Source: Myxococcales bacterium (GTDB lineage Bacteria > Myxococcota > Kuafuiibacteriia > Kuafuiibacteriales > Kuafuiibacteriaceae). Taken from it: 48,751 nt of DNA. This document shows positions 23,675-31,548 of this stretch, piece by piece. The DNA lies in NCBI GenBank assembly GCA_019634385.1, contig JAHQVK010000061.1:1-48751 (forward strand), given 5' to 3'. The notes beneath the pieces were generated by a model that was not told the DNA's origin, searched no databases, and worked only from the letters and a program-made list of their open reading frames with translations. Each line of letters begins with the position of its first letter. Positions within the stretch are counted from its first letter, which is position 1. Made by a program: the position numbers and the translations under genes.

Positions 23675-25085
23675 TCGCGCAATCGGAATGGCCCGTTTTG
23701 TAAGCCGGGTACATCTTGTTGGCATCGGTGGTATTGGTATGTCGAGTATTGCCGAGGTGCTCTTGAGTTTAGGTTATGCGGTCTCCGGCAGTGATATTTG
23801 CTCTTCCGAGTTGGTTGAACGGCTGAAACGACTCGGAGCGATTGTGGATCATGCTCACCGAGCAGAGAACGTTGCGGAAACAGACGTTGTGGTGGTTTCG
23901 AGCGCCGTTAAAGAAGCGAATGTGGAGGTTGTTGAAGCCCGTCGACGAGGGATTCCTGTTGTTCGTCGGGCTGAGATGCTTGCGGAACTCATGCGATTAA
24001 AGTTGGGGATTGCGGTGGCGGGCGCTCATGGCAAGACCACAACCACGTCGATGATTGCGAGCATCCTGGAACACGCTCAAAAAGATCCCACAGTTGTTGT
24101 TGGTGGATTGTTAAATCGGAGTGGTTCGAATGCGCTGTTCGGTGCAGGTCCCTACATGGTTGTGGAGGCTGATGAGTCGGATGGTAGCTTTCTCCACTTG
24201 TCGCCAACCATCGCGGTTGTGACAAATATTGACACTGAGCATTTAGATTTCTACTCGGGCGGTCTCGAGGAGATACGTGAGGTCTTTCATAGGTTTGTCG
24301 AACGACTACCCTTCTATGGTTTGGCTGTATTGTGTCTGGATCATCCAGAAGTTCAGATGCTGCTCAAAACGTTAGATCGACGAGTGTTTACGTACGGTCT
24401 TAGTCCGCAAGCGGATGTGCGCGCAAAGCATATTGAGGTTGAGGGCTCGTCGCTACGTTTCGAGGTGGTCGTGAGAGGTCAGTCGCGTGGTATCTATCGG
24501 TTGATTATGCATGGCGAGCACAATGTGTTGAATGCATTGGCGGCCCTCGCTGTAGCAGAAGAGCTTGGTGTGGCCCCGGAACAGGCCCGAATTGGCCTTG
24601 AGCGGTTTGCAGGGGTTGATCGCCGATTTTCTATTCGTGGTGAAGTAGGTGGGGTGATGGTGGTAGATGACTATGGACATCATCCCACCGAAATACGCGC
24701 TACTTTGGAAGGAGCCAGAAAGGGATACCCTGAACGTCGACTTGTGGTGATTTTTCAGCCTCATCGATTTAGTCGCACGACTTCATTGCTACAAGAGTTT
24801 GGCAGAGCATTTCATGAAGCGGACGAAGTCTTTGTGCTGCCGATCTATGCAGCCGGTGAGACTCCCCTGCCAGATATTGATCATCAGACCGTTGTGCAAG
24901 CTATGAAAAGTCAAGGCCACCGCTCAGCGAAGATTCTATCGAACCTGAAGGAAGCGGCAGCAGAGCTTATGGGGCGACTTCGAGCTGGGGACTTGTTGAT
25001 GATTTTTGGGGCCGGGGATGTTGGGCAGTTAGCGCCCAAGCTTTTGGATGAACTTACTCGGGGTTCGAACAAAGAACGTGAGTGA
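23667..25085 (+). CDS. murC: UDP-MurNAc:L-alanine ligase MurC
   Basis: MurC adds the first stem-peptide residue, L-alanine. The UDP-binding motif is VHLVGIGGIGMSSIAEVL near the N-terminus. The P-loop is GAHGKTTTTSM (about 115-125). EADESDGSF, NIDTEHLDFY, GEHNVLNALAA and VDDYGHHPTEIRAT are all as in the family. Length 472 aa is normal. AAAGG stands eight bases before the chosen ATG. In most Proteobacteria murB and ddl follow; here a 319-bp spacer follows instead. Confidence 0.97.
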   Translation: MSSRAIGMARFVSRVHLVGIGGIGMSSIAEVLLSLGYAVSGSDICSSELVERLKRLGAIVDHAHRAENVAETDVVVVSSAVKEANVEVVEARRRGIPVVRRAEMLAELMRLKLGIAVAGAHGKTTTTSMIASILEHAQKDPTVVVGGLLNRSGSNALFGAGPYMVVEADESDGSFLHLSPTIAVVTNIDTEHLDFYSGGLEEIREVFHRFVERLPFYGLAVLCLDHPEVQMLLKTLDRRVFTYGLSPQADVRAKHIEVEGSSLRFEVVVRGQSRGIYRLIMHGEHNVLNALAALAVAEELGVAPEQARIGLERFAGVDRRFSIRGEVGGVMVVDDYGHHPTEIRATLEGARKGYPERRLVVIFQPHRFSRTTSLLQEFGRAFHEADEVFVLPIYAAGETPLPDIDHQTVVQAMKSQGHRSAKILSNLKEAAAELMGRLRAGDLLMIFGAGDVGQLAPKLLDELTRGSNKERE

Positions 25086-25404
25086 TGATGCGTCTTTTGG
25101 AAAGATGAGCTGGATAATCGGTACGCTTTGGAACGAATTACACTAGCGCTTTAGCACGTCATGCGGTATTTCACGCATGAAGAGAGAACCGAGTTGTCAA
25201 ACTTCGCACTCTAACTTGGATGCGGTTGTATGCCGGGTAGAGTGAGCGTGGAGTCGAAAATCCCTGAGGTTTCTGGGACGTTGCACACGCCATAATATGG
25301 CGCACATAGCTCACCAAGTTTCACTAGCGTGAGGTGTTTTGCTAGGTGAACCGATTAGCGAGACTCACGGTAAGTAGGAACGGGTAGTAGAGGGAGGTTC
25401 AGCC
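25086..25404. other. 319-bp spacer where murB and ddl would be expected
   Basis: No ORF longer than about 17 codons is open on the plus strand, and I see no remnant of MurB or Ddl. The spacer holds a hairpin CATGCG-N8-CGCATG (25160-25179) and a palindrome CGCCATA-A-TATGGCG (25288-25302). This is the longest non-coding gap inside the dcw cluster, so it probably carries a promoter for ftsQAZ. I could not identify convincing -35/-10 pairs. Confidence 0.6.
25288..25302. promoter_or_regulatory. Palindrome upstream of ftsQAZ
   Basis: CGCCATA-A-TATGGCG has perfect 7-bp arms and a single central base. It stands about 100 bases before ftsQ in the only long gap of the cluster and contains CATAAT, a possible -10 box. 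An operator site is a reasonable guess; nothing in the window names the regulator. Confidence 0.4.
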
Positions 25405-26244
25405 ATGGCGACAAGAGAAAAGAAAGTGGCTGGAGTTCGTTCGCCTCCGAATACAGCGTTTTCTACTGTGCGGAGAGTAGTGTTCGTAGTCCTACTGTGG
25501 GGAGGGCTGTTGGGTGTTGGCTTCTTCTTACGTGAGCAAGTGCTTAAGGATGACAAGTTCACTTTATCGCAGGTGATGGTGCGCAAGCTTCACCGCGCTT
25601 CCGAAGCGGATGTCTTTGAGCGGTCTGGTCTACGGGTTGGGGACAACTTGTTTATGATTGATATTGCAGCGGTTGAGCGGCGTTTGGCCAACTCGGGATG
25701 GGTTCGAAAAGCAAAGGTTAGTCGTATTTTTCCGAGCACTATTGGTATCGATATTGAAGAGTTTCAACCAGTGGCTTTGGCTGTGCTGGGAGAGTTGTTT
25801 TATTTGGACGAAACAGGCAGAGCTTTTCGCCCATATTTACCTGGTGAAGAGATTGATCTTCCGGTTCTCGTGGGTCTTGATCGTGAAGGTTATGAACGAG
25901 GAGCCCCGGCTGTGATGGATAAGATACAGGTGGGCTTAGAGTTCATCCGGGTGTGGCGTAGAGTTTTTGCTTCGTCTGGATCGGTATTACGGACTATTGA
26001 GGTGGGAGCAGTCGGCTTAGTCAGCTATACGGATCAGCACGGAACAGAGGTGTTTGTAGGTCAATCTCCTTGGGAAGAGGCGTTGGAAGATGCTCGAGAT
26101 ATGCTTCGCGAGTTTGAGCCAGCATCGCTTGCCACGATGTATCTCGGTCGCGGACGTCGTCACGGACGCATTACCGTCAAACTTCGGAATGAGTCTGTGG
26201 GTGATTGGGACCGCTCCGGCAATGGATACGAGGGGGGGAGATGA
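25405..26244 (+). CDS. ftsQ: Cell division protein FtsQ
   Basis: FtsQ/DivIB is a bitopic division protein that recruits FtsB/FtsL and FtsWI. It has a short basic cytoplasmic N-terminus, one transmembrane helix (about 24-43, VVFVVLLWGGLLGVGFFL), a POTRA domain (about 50-120, with SEADVFERSGLRVGDNLFMID and VERRLANSGWVRKAKVSRIFPSTIGIDIEE) and an FtsQ-beta region. GGGAGG precedes the ATG. Length 279 aa is typical. The stop overlaps the ftsA ATG by four bases. Confidence 0.94.
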   Translation: MATREKKVAGVRSPPNTAFSTVRRVVFVVLLWGGLLGVGFFLREQVLKDDKFTLSQVMVRKLHRASEADVFERSGLRVGDNLFMIDIAAVERRLANSGWVRKAKVSRIFPSTIGIDIEEFQPVALAVLGELFYLDETGRAFRPYLPGEEIDLPVLVGLDREGYERGAPAVMDKIQVGLEFIRVWRRVFASSGSVLRTIEVGAVGLVSYTDQHGTEVFVGQSPWEEALEDARDMLREFEPASLATMYLGRGRRHGRITVKLRNESVGDWDRSGNGYEGGR

Positions 26245-27467
26245 CGAGAGCACATGATATAGTTGTTGGGCTCGATGTAGGCACAACTAAAGTCTCGGCG
26301 ATTGTGGGCGAAATGGTAGGCGACGCCGTGGGTGTTATCGGCGTGGGTACATCTCGCTCTTCGGGCCTTCGCAAAGGGGTGGTCATTAATATCGAGGAAA
26401 CGGTTCGGTCGATACGACAGGCCGTTGAAGAAGCTGAGCGTATGGCTGGCGTTCAAGTGCGTTCAGTGTTTACGGGTATTTCGGGCGGGCATATTCGCGG
26501 CTTTAATTCTCATGGTATTGTGGCGGTAAGTGACGATGAGATTACCCAAGAGGATGTGTCCAGGGTCATTGATGCTGCGCGAGCGGTGGCCATACCTCTT
26601 GATCGTGAAGTGTTACATATCTTACCTCAGGAATATGTTATCGATGATCAGGATGGCATTCGTGAACCAACTGGCATGCATGGGGTTCGACTGGAAGCCA
26701 AGGTTCATATTGTAACGGCGGCGGCAAGTTCTGCACGCAACGTTATTCGTTGCGCTAATCATGCGGGACTTGAAGTAGATGCGATTGTTCTACAACAGTT
26801 AGCTAGCGCAGAAGCTACGCTTACCCAGGATGAAAAAGACCTTGGGGTTTGTTTGATAGATATTGGTGGGGGCACGGCGGACATTGCGTTATTCTCAGAT
26901 GGTGCTATTGTTCACACTTCCGTTCTGCCGCTGGGCGGAAATCACGTAACGAATGATATTGCTCTTGGCATGCGGACGCCGCAGCAAGAGGCGGAGCAGT
27001 TAAAAAGAAGACATGGCTGCGCACTCGTTGAAAATGTCGACCCGCAGGATCTAATTGAGGTTCCTTCTGTGGGTGGAAGAGAGCCACGACCACTTTCACG
27101 TCAAATCTTATGTGAGATTATTGAGGCGAGGGTGGAAGAGATTTTTCAGCTGGTGAAGACCGAGATTCGGCAAACTGGCTATGAAGATCTTCTGGCAAGT
27201 GGAGTAGTTCTCACTGGAGGAACCTCGATGCTTGATAGTATAGCGGACGTCGCTGAAGAAGTCCTAGGTCTGCCTATCCGTTGTGGAGCTCCTTCGGGAG
27301 TCACCGGCATGGTGGACGAGGTAAATAGCCCTGAGTTTGCAACGGGGGTAGGACTGGTTCGGTACGGCTCGCGTAATTCTGGACGTCGAACGCCAAGAAT
27401 GGGTGAATCGGGTATTCTTTCCCGTGCAAGCCACAAAGTTCGTCATTGGCTCGGCGGAATCTTCTGA
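26241..27467 (+). CDS. ftsA: Cell division protein FtsA
   Basis: FtsA is an actin-fold ATPase that tethers FtsZ filaments to the membrane. Phosphate-1 motif IVVGLDVGTTKVSAIVGE opens the protein. The 1C domain follows (SSGLRKGVVINIEETVRSI), then phosphate-2 CLIDIGGGTADIALF and the adenosine motif VVLTGGTSML. The C-terminus ends with a predicted amphipathic helix (SHKVRHWLGGIF) fit for membrane attachment. The ORF is open from 26205, but the ATG at 26241 overlaps the ftsQ stop (ATGA) and is preceded by GGGGGGAG, so it is the likely start (408 aa). Confidence 0.97.
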   Translation: MTRAHDIVVGLDVGTTKVSAIVGEMVGDAVGVIGVGTSRSSGLRKGVVINIEETVRSIRQAVEEAERMAGVQVRSVFTGISGGHIRGFNSHGIVAVSDDEITQEDVSRVIDAARAVAIPLDREVLHILPQEYVIDDQDGIREPTGMHGVRLEAKVHIVTAAASSARNVIRCANHAGLEVDAIVLQQLASAEATLTQDEKDLGVCLIDIGGGTADIALFSDGAIVHTSVLPLGGNHVTNDIALGMRTPQQEAEQLKRRHGCALVENVDPQDLIEVPSVGGREPRPLSRQILCEIIEARVEEIFQLVKTEIRQTGYEDLLASGVVLTGGTSMLDSIADVAEEVLGLPIRCGAPSGVTGMVDEVNSPEFATGVGLVRYGSRNSGRRTPRMGESGILSRASHKVRHWLGGIF

Positions 27468-27478
27468 GAGAGGAAAGT

Positions 27479-28699
27479 ATGTTCAAGTTCGAAGACGACC
27501 AGATGACGTCGGAAGCCATGATTAAGGTCGTCGGTGTTGGCGGCGGCGGAGGCAATGCTCTTACCACAATGATCGACTCCGGCCTCGAGGGCGTGGAGTT
27601 TATCGCTGCCAACACGGATCTTCAGGCTCTTCAGCGAAATCCTGCTACATGCAAGATTCAGCTGGGTGCTTGTCTGACTAAAGGCCTAGGAGCGGGAGCC
27701 AATCCTGAAGTTGGGCGAAACGCTGCTTTGGAAGATCACGACCGAATCGCTGAGGTATTGGGCTCCCCAGAAATGGTGTTCATTACCGCTGGTATGGGTG
27801 GTGGGACGGGTACGGGGGCTGCTCCGGTCATTGCTGAGGTCTCCCGCCAAAACAACGCACTGGCGGTAGCGGTGGTCACCAAACCTTTTGCTTTTGAAGG
27901 ACGCCGTCGTCAAAGGCAGGCTGAAGAAGGTATTAAGGAGCTACACGGAGTAGTAGACACACTTATCACTATTCCCAACAACAAGCTTCTGTCCATAGCT
28001 GGTGATGAGATGTCGATGCAAGATGCATTTCGGAAGGCCGATGAGGTTTTGCTTAATGCGGTCCGGGGAATATCAGACCTCATCAACGTATCAGGACTCA
28101 TCAATGTTGACTTCGCTGATGTGAAAACCATCATGTCGAATCAGGGGCTGGCGTTGATGGGTACCGGCACTGGGCGAGGGGGTACGCGAGCGGTGGATGC
28201 CGCGCTTTCCGCCATTCATAGCCCGTTGCTAGATGATGTTCGCATTGATGGGGCCATGGGGATTCTGATCAATATAACCGGTGGACCCAGTGTCCGATTG
28301 AGTGAGATCAATGCAGCAGCGGAGACGATCGCGGAAGCCGCTCACGAAGATGCCAACATCATCTTTGGCTCGGTGGTGGACGAAGAAATCGAAGATGAAG
28401 TACGCATTACGGTGATTGCTACCGGGTTTGAGGAGGGTAGACGAACCTCCCGAATGAACAGTCAGCAGTCGCAAGGGCGTCCATCTCGTCGATTGCAGTC
28501 GGCAGCGGTGGCTAATGGAACCGGAGAGCAAGCTTGGGGAGGCCAACTGGATCTCCCACCGGCGTTGCGAGAACCGGTGGGTGCGGCTACGGTTTCGGAT
28601 GGGGACCTGAATACGACTGCTCACCGACGTTCTCGAATGGAGCCCGAAAATCGTATTGCGCTTGATATTCCTACCTTCCTGCGCAGAAATCCGGATTGA
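27479..28699 (+). CDS. ftsZ: Cell division protein FtsZ
   Basis: FtsZ is the tubulin-like GTPase that forms the division ring. The N-terminus has VVGVGGGGGNALTTMI, the tubulin signature is GGGTGTGAAPVIAE (near residue 106), and the T7 loop reads NVDFADVKTIM. The globular core ends near residue 320. A ~75-residue variable linker follows, then a conserved C-terminal peptide (LDIPTFLRRNPD) that binds FtsA and other partners. The ATG at 27479 is preceded by GAGAGGAAA; the earlier in-frame start inside ftsA is rejected. Length is 406 aa. It is the last gene of the cluster. Confidence 0.98.
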   Translation: MFKFEDDQMTSEAMIKVVGVGGGGGNALTTMIDSGLEGVEFIAANTDLQALQRNPATCKIQLGACLTKGLGAGANPEVGRNAALEDHDRIAEVLGSPEMVFITAGMGGGTGTGAAPVIAEVSRQNNALAVAVVTKPFAFEGRRRQRQAEEGIKELHGVVDTLITIPNNKLLSIAGDEMSMQDAFRKADEVLLNAVRGISDLINVSGLINVDFADVKTIMSNQGLALMGTGTGRGGTRAVDAALSAIHSPLLDDVRIDGAMGILINITGGPSVRLSEINAAAETIAEAAHEDANIIFGSVVDEEIEDEVRITVIATGFEEGRRTSRMNSQQSQGRPSRRLQSAAVANGTGEQAWGGQLDLPPALREPVGAATVSDGDLNTTAHRRSRMEPENRIALDIPTFLRRNPD

Positions 28700-28726
28700 T
28701 TATTCCCCCTAGAGCTCTGGGTTAGT

Positions 28727-29035
28727 CATTCCAACGGACATTAGCAGCCGTTGTGAGGCTGTTGTCAGCGCATGCCGCCGGTGGTTCTTTAATCGGTTGC
28801 ATCTTTTCGGACATATGCCCTTTTCCCGCGAACCACGGCCATTAACAGTCGCTTTAAAGGCTGTTGTTAGAGCACGCCGTCGATGATGCTCCAACCTGTC
28901 ACATCTCTACTGATACATTTCCTCCTCACACGAACCAATGGAAATTAACGGTCGCATTGAGGCTGTTTTCAGCATATGCGCTTTAATGGTGCTCTAATAG
29001 GGCGCATCTCTGCTTATGTATGTTTTAGGTGCACG
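28727..29035. repeat. Three diverged ~100-bp tandem repeats
   Basis: Matching landmarks recur at 101- and 103-base spacing. They are ATTAGCAGCCG (28740), ATTAACAGTCG (28841) and ATTAACGGTCG (28944), each followed by a GGCTGTT word and then by GCATGC/GCACGC/CATATGC-type words. Each unit begins with a CCAACGG/CCACGGC/CCAATGG block. Copies are roughly two-thirds alike by eye. They are too long and too diverged for a CRISPR and show no coding pattern. They may be a structured RNA array or regulatory sites. Confidence 0.6.
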
Positions 29036-29108
29036 AACACTAGTGTTGCCTACCCGCTTCGAGAATTACCGTCGGAAGGACTGACTAGCAGAATATCTTT
29101 GATTGGCT

Positions 29109-29143
29109 GCCTCCGTGACCAGGTTGGTCGCCTCCGTGACCAG
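29109..29143. repeat. 14-nt direct repeat, 21-base period
   Basis: GCCTCCGTGACCAG occurs at 29109-29122 and exactly again at 29130-29143. A spacing of two helical turns would place both sites on the same DNA face, which suits a regulator binding site. A plain short tandem duplication is equally possible. Confidence 0.6.
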
Positions 29144-29369
29144 CAGCCGGTCTCTGGGCCTGAGATGATCTAACCCGATGTTGGTTACGTTCCGTTCTCG
29201 AATCGACGCTCAAGCAGTTGTGTACCTTTGGTCTGTAAAGGGAGTTCGGATGATACATTGAGTGGATGATACTGGAGTGATTGCGTAGCAGTACGGGATA
29301 TATTGTGGGCTGATGGCTGCGTTGTACTCTGCGTACAGCTATGGGTAAGGTACGATACACTACAGGGTT

Positions 29370-30317
29370 ATGGTGCCTAATCTTCCCGCTTTGGGGTATC
29401 AGAGGTCGATGTATACCCCCGCTGAATCCGTCCGATCAGGCACGAGACCAACTCATTGCGGTGATGGACGGGTGTGCTTAAGAAGTGGTGAGCAACTGTT
29501 CATAACTACTATTCGCTCCTTGGCAGTAGCAGGTGTGGGTACATGGCGTTGGATGGTTCTGATAGCCCTAGGGCTTCAAATATCTTGGGGATGTGCTGCG
29601 TCATCGGTCAATGCAACACGTGCTCATCAAGCGATGGTGGATATCGGCCATCAGGAGCTTAAAGAGAGACGACCTGTGGAGGCTTTGAAGCACTTGGAGC
29701 AGGTCTTAGCGGAAGACTCTAGCAACAGTGCCGCACACGAACTAACGGGACTCGCTTATCTTCAACTTGGTCGGATGAACAGAGCCCAAGTACATCTTGA
29801 AGCGGCTATTCAGCATAATGACAAAAACTCAAACGCGAAAAACACCTTAGCGGTGGTGCTGTTAGAACTAAAGCAGTGTGATCGAGCTTTGGGACTACTC
29901 CGGGAGGTTGCTGAGGACGTTTACTACGTCAAGCAAGATTATGTACAACATAACCTTGCTCAATCGGAAGCTTGTTTGGGAAATGTAGGCGAAGCATTGA
30001 GCAGACTGGATAAGTTAACGAGAACTAGTCCTCGGTTTTGTCTAGCATATCTCACAATGAGTGAAATAGCCTCCAAGACGGGTAGGCATGAAGAGACGGT
30101 GGAAGCTTGCGAGAGTTTTCGTGACTATTGTGTTCGCGACGAAGAAGTCGGAGCGTCGGTCCCCAGTGGCTTGAAAGCTACTTGCGATTTAAGAAAAGGC
30201 CGAGCTTATGTCGCTATTGGGGATATTGAATCAGCTCGCACGGCGCTATCCCGGTGTAGTCTCGCAGAAGTTACAAAAAAAGCTTGCCGGGAGGCCCTCC
30301 AACGTTTGCCCCCTTGA
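29370..30317 (+). CDS. TPR-repeat protein, probable PilF/PilW-like exported protein
   Basis: From about residue 85 onward the protein is built of TPR motifs (AMVDIGHQELKERRPVEALKHLEQVL; NSAAHELTGLAYLQLGRMNRAQVHLEAAI; CLGNVGEALSRLDKL). These resemble PilF/PilW, outer-membrane lipoproteins that assist secretin assembly for type IV pili. The segment WMVLIALGLQISWGC looks like a signal peptide ending at a weak lipobox. Hence the first ~50 residues of the listed ORF are probably not translated. A TTG (29520), a GTG (29535) or the ATG at 29553 are candidate starts. No pilus genes are in the window, so the role is inferred. The RodZ-like gene follows 31 bases later. Confidence 0.7.
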   Translation: MVPNLPALGYQRSMYTPAESVRSGTRPTHCGDGRVCLRSGEQLFITTIRSLAVAGVGTWRWMVLIALGLQISWGCAASSVNATRAHQAMVDIGHQELKERRPVEALKHLEQVLAEDSSNSAAHELTGLAYLQLGRMNRAQVHLEAAIQHNDKNSNAKNTLAVVLLELKQCDRALGLLREVAEDVYYVKQDYVQHNLAQSEACLGNVGEALSRLDKLTRTSPRFCLAYLTMSEIASKTGRHEETVEACESFRDYCVRDEEVGASVPSGLKATCDLRKGRAYVAIGDIESARTALSRCSLAEVTKKACREALQRLPP

Positions 30318-30348
30318 CGAGTTCTATCGGAAAGAGGATTGCTGAACT

Positions 30349-30738
30349 ATGCCGGTGCAACTCACTCCCGAATCTAGCCCAGTGGCGAATGAACTGAAGG
30401 CGGCAATTTCTATGGCGGATATTTCCCTAGATGAGCTTTCTGAGACTACCAAAGTGCCACGCACAACCATTCGGTATCTCTTAGGCGAGCGAGTCTCCGC
30501 GATACTTCCAGAACGGGTGTATCTGCGTGGTCACCTGGGAGTTTTAGCGATATCGCTCGGCGCGGACCGAACGGCATTAGAGTCAGCATTTGATGCAACC
30601 TTTCCCCTGGTTCAAGAACAACAGGCCATGCCGGTTGCTCAGACTCGGTTTCGTTCGCAGTCTATGGCCGTGGGGGCAGCTCTCGGTGGTGTGGCGTTGC
30701 TATCCGTGGTTGCCGCGCTGGTGTCGGCTCTAGGTTGA
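30349..30738 (+). CDS. Short RodZ-like helix-turn-helix membrane protein
   Basis: The N-terminal ~85 residues carry an HTH fold of the RodZ type (ISLDELSETTKVPRTTIRYLLGE, then LPERVYLRGHLGVLAISLGAD, which parallels the RodZ LPxxxYxRGFxRxYA segment). A short linker and a single transmembrane segment follow (about 106-128). It ends there, lacking the periplasmic domain of full-length RodZ. RodZ links MreB to the membrane in rod-shaped cells; this short form may be a minimal version or another membrane-anchored regulator. AGAGGA precedes the ATG. The TGA stop overlaps the recO TTG start. Confidence 0.7.
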   Translation: MPVQLTPESSPVANELKAAISMADISLDELSETTKVPRTTIRYLLGERVSAILPERVYLRGHLGVLAISLGADRTALESAFDATFPLVQEQQAMPVAQTRFRSQSMAVGAALGGVALLSVVAALVSALG

Positions 30739-31475
30739 GTCGGATTGAGCGCACAGTTCTTGGAATCATTGTTGGTCGGGTAGAGGTTGGTGAGGCGGAC
30801 CTGGTGGTCCATCTTCTCACTCAGCAAGGGCGTTGTTCGGTCTTTGTTGCTGCTGGTCGTAAGTCGAGGCGTCGTTTCGGGGGGACTCTCGAGTTATTTA
30901 CCACCATTCAGGCGGAACTCGGTAAACAGCGTCACAGTGGACTATCTCCACTCTTGGGCAGTGAGTACCGGGTGGGGCGACGGGCCTTGGCGAATGATTT
31001 GGAATGTTTTGCGCTAAGTTCTTTCGGGTGTGAATTGTCGGAGCGACTTGCGCCCGAAGGGGCGCCCACAGAACTTATGGAGCATCTCGAGCAGTTGCTC
31101 GATACCTTATTGCTTCATCCAGCATCGCTGGTTCTACGTCGTGTCTTTGAGTTAGGCGTTCTTGGAGCTCTAGGCTCTCAACCTCAACTGACAGGGTGCC
31201 CAGTATGTGGGCGGACCGGTTGGCACCTGGATCTGGTGCACGGCGGAGTGTTCTGTGGGGCGCACCAACAGGCAGCGACGCGCATTGGACCCAAGACCTT
31301 GGCGTGGCTTCACCATGTGACCCAGCATGGATTGGTTGATGTGTTGGGGCCACTTACTGCGGAAGAGGCCGTTCGCGCCGCTAAGGCGGTCGGGCGGAGT
31401 CTTGATCGGGTATGGTCACGCCTTGTCGAACGTCCGCTCCGTTCCATGTCTCTCCTGGCATCACTAGGATTGTAA
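30735..31475 (+). CDS. recO: DNA repair protein RecO
   Basis: RecO anneals ssDNA and helps RecR load RecA in the RecF pathway. The N-terminal OB-fold (GIIVGRVEVGEADLVVHLLTQQGR, VAAGRKSRRRFGG) and the helical C-terminal domain are visible. A zinc-binding cluster CPVCGR then VFCGAHQ lies between them (near residues 153-176). Length is 246 aa, normal. The start is TTG, overlapping the upstream stop (TTGA), which implies translational coupling. glyQS begins 73 bases downstream. Confidence 0.93.
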   Translation: MSRIERTVLGIIVGRVEVGEADLVVHLLTQQGRCSVFVAAGRKSRRRFGGTLELFTTIQAELGKQRHSGLSPLLGSEYRVGRRALANDLECFALSSFGCELSERLAPEGAPTELMEHLEQLLDTLLLHPASLVLRRVFELGVLGALGSQPQLTGCPVCGRTGWHLDLVHGGVFCGAHQQAATRIGPKTLAWLHHVTQHGLVDVLGPLTAEEAVRAAKAVGRSLDRVWSRLVERPLRSMSLLASLGL

Positions 31476-31548
31476 ATAGACCAACAATTTCTCGGTGGCA
31501 GTGTCTGTGTAGTTGGCCGGCAGTGCGATGGAGTGATAGCTCGAGCCA

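Larger units (their letters stand above)
28700..29369. other. 670-bp intergenic region with diverged repeats
   Basis: No credible gene lies between ftsZ and the TPR gene. The region carries three imperfect ~100-bp tandem repeats (28727-29035), a 14-nt direct repeat (29109-29143) and a pair of GGATGATAC words (29248-29256 and 29264-29272). A near-palindrome around AGAGCTCT lies just after the ftsZ stop (28711-28718). Its T-tract is poor, so I do not call a terminator. Confidence 0.6.

Noticed and set aside
28705..28722. Terminator after ftsZ
   Set aside because: The near-palindrome around AGAGCTCT would leave almost no loop and is not followed by a T-tract.
28727..29035. CRISPR array
   Set aside because: Units are ~100 bp and diverged throughout, without identical short repeats and unique spacers.
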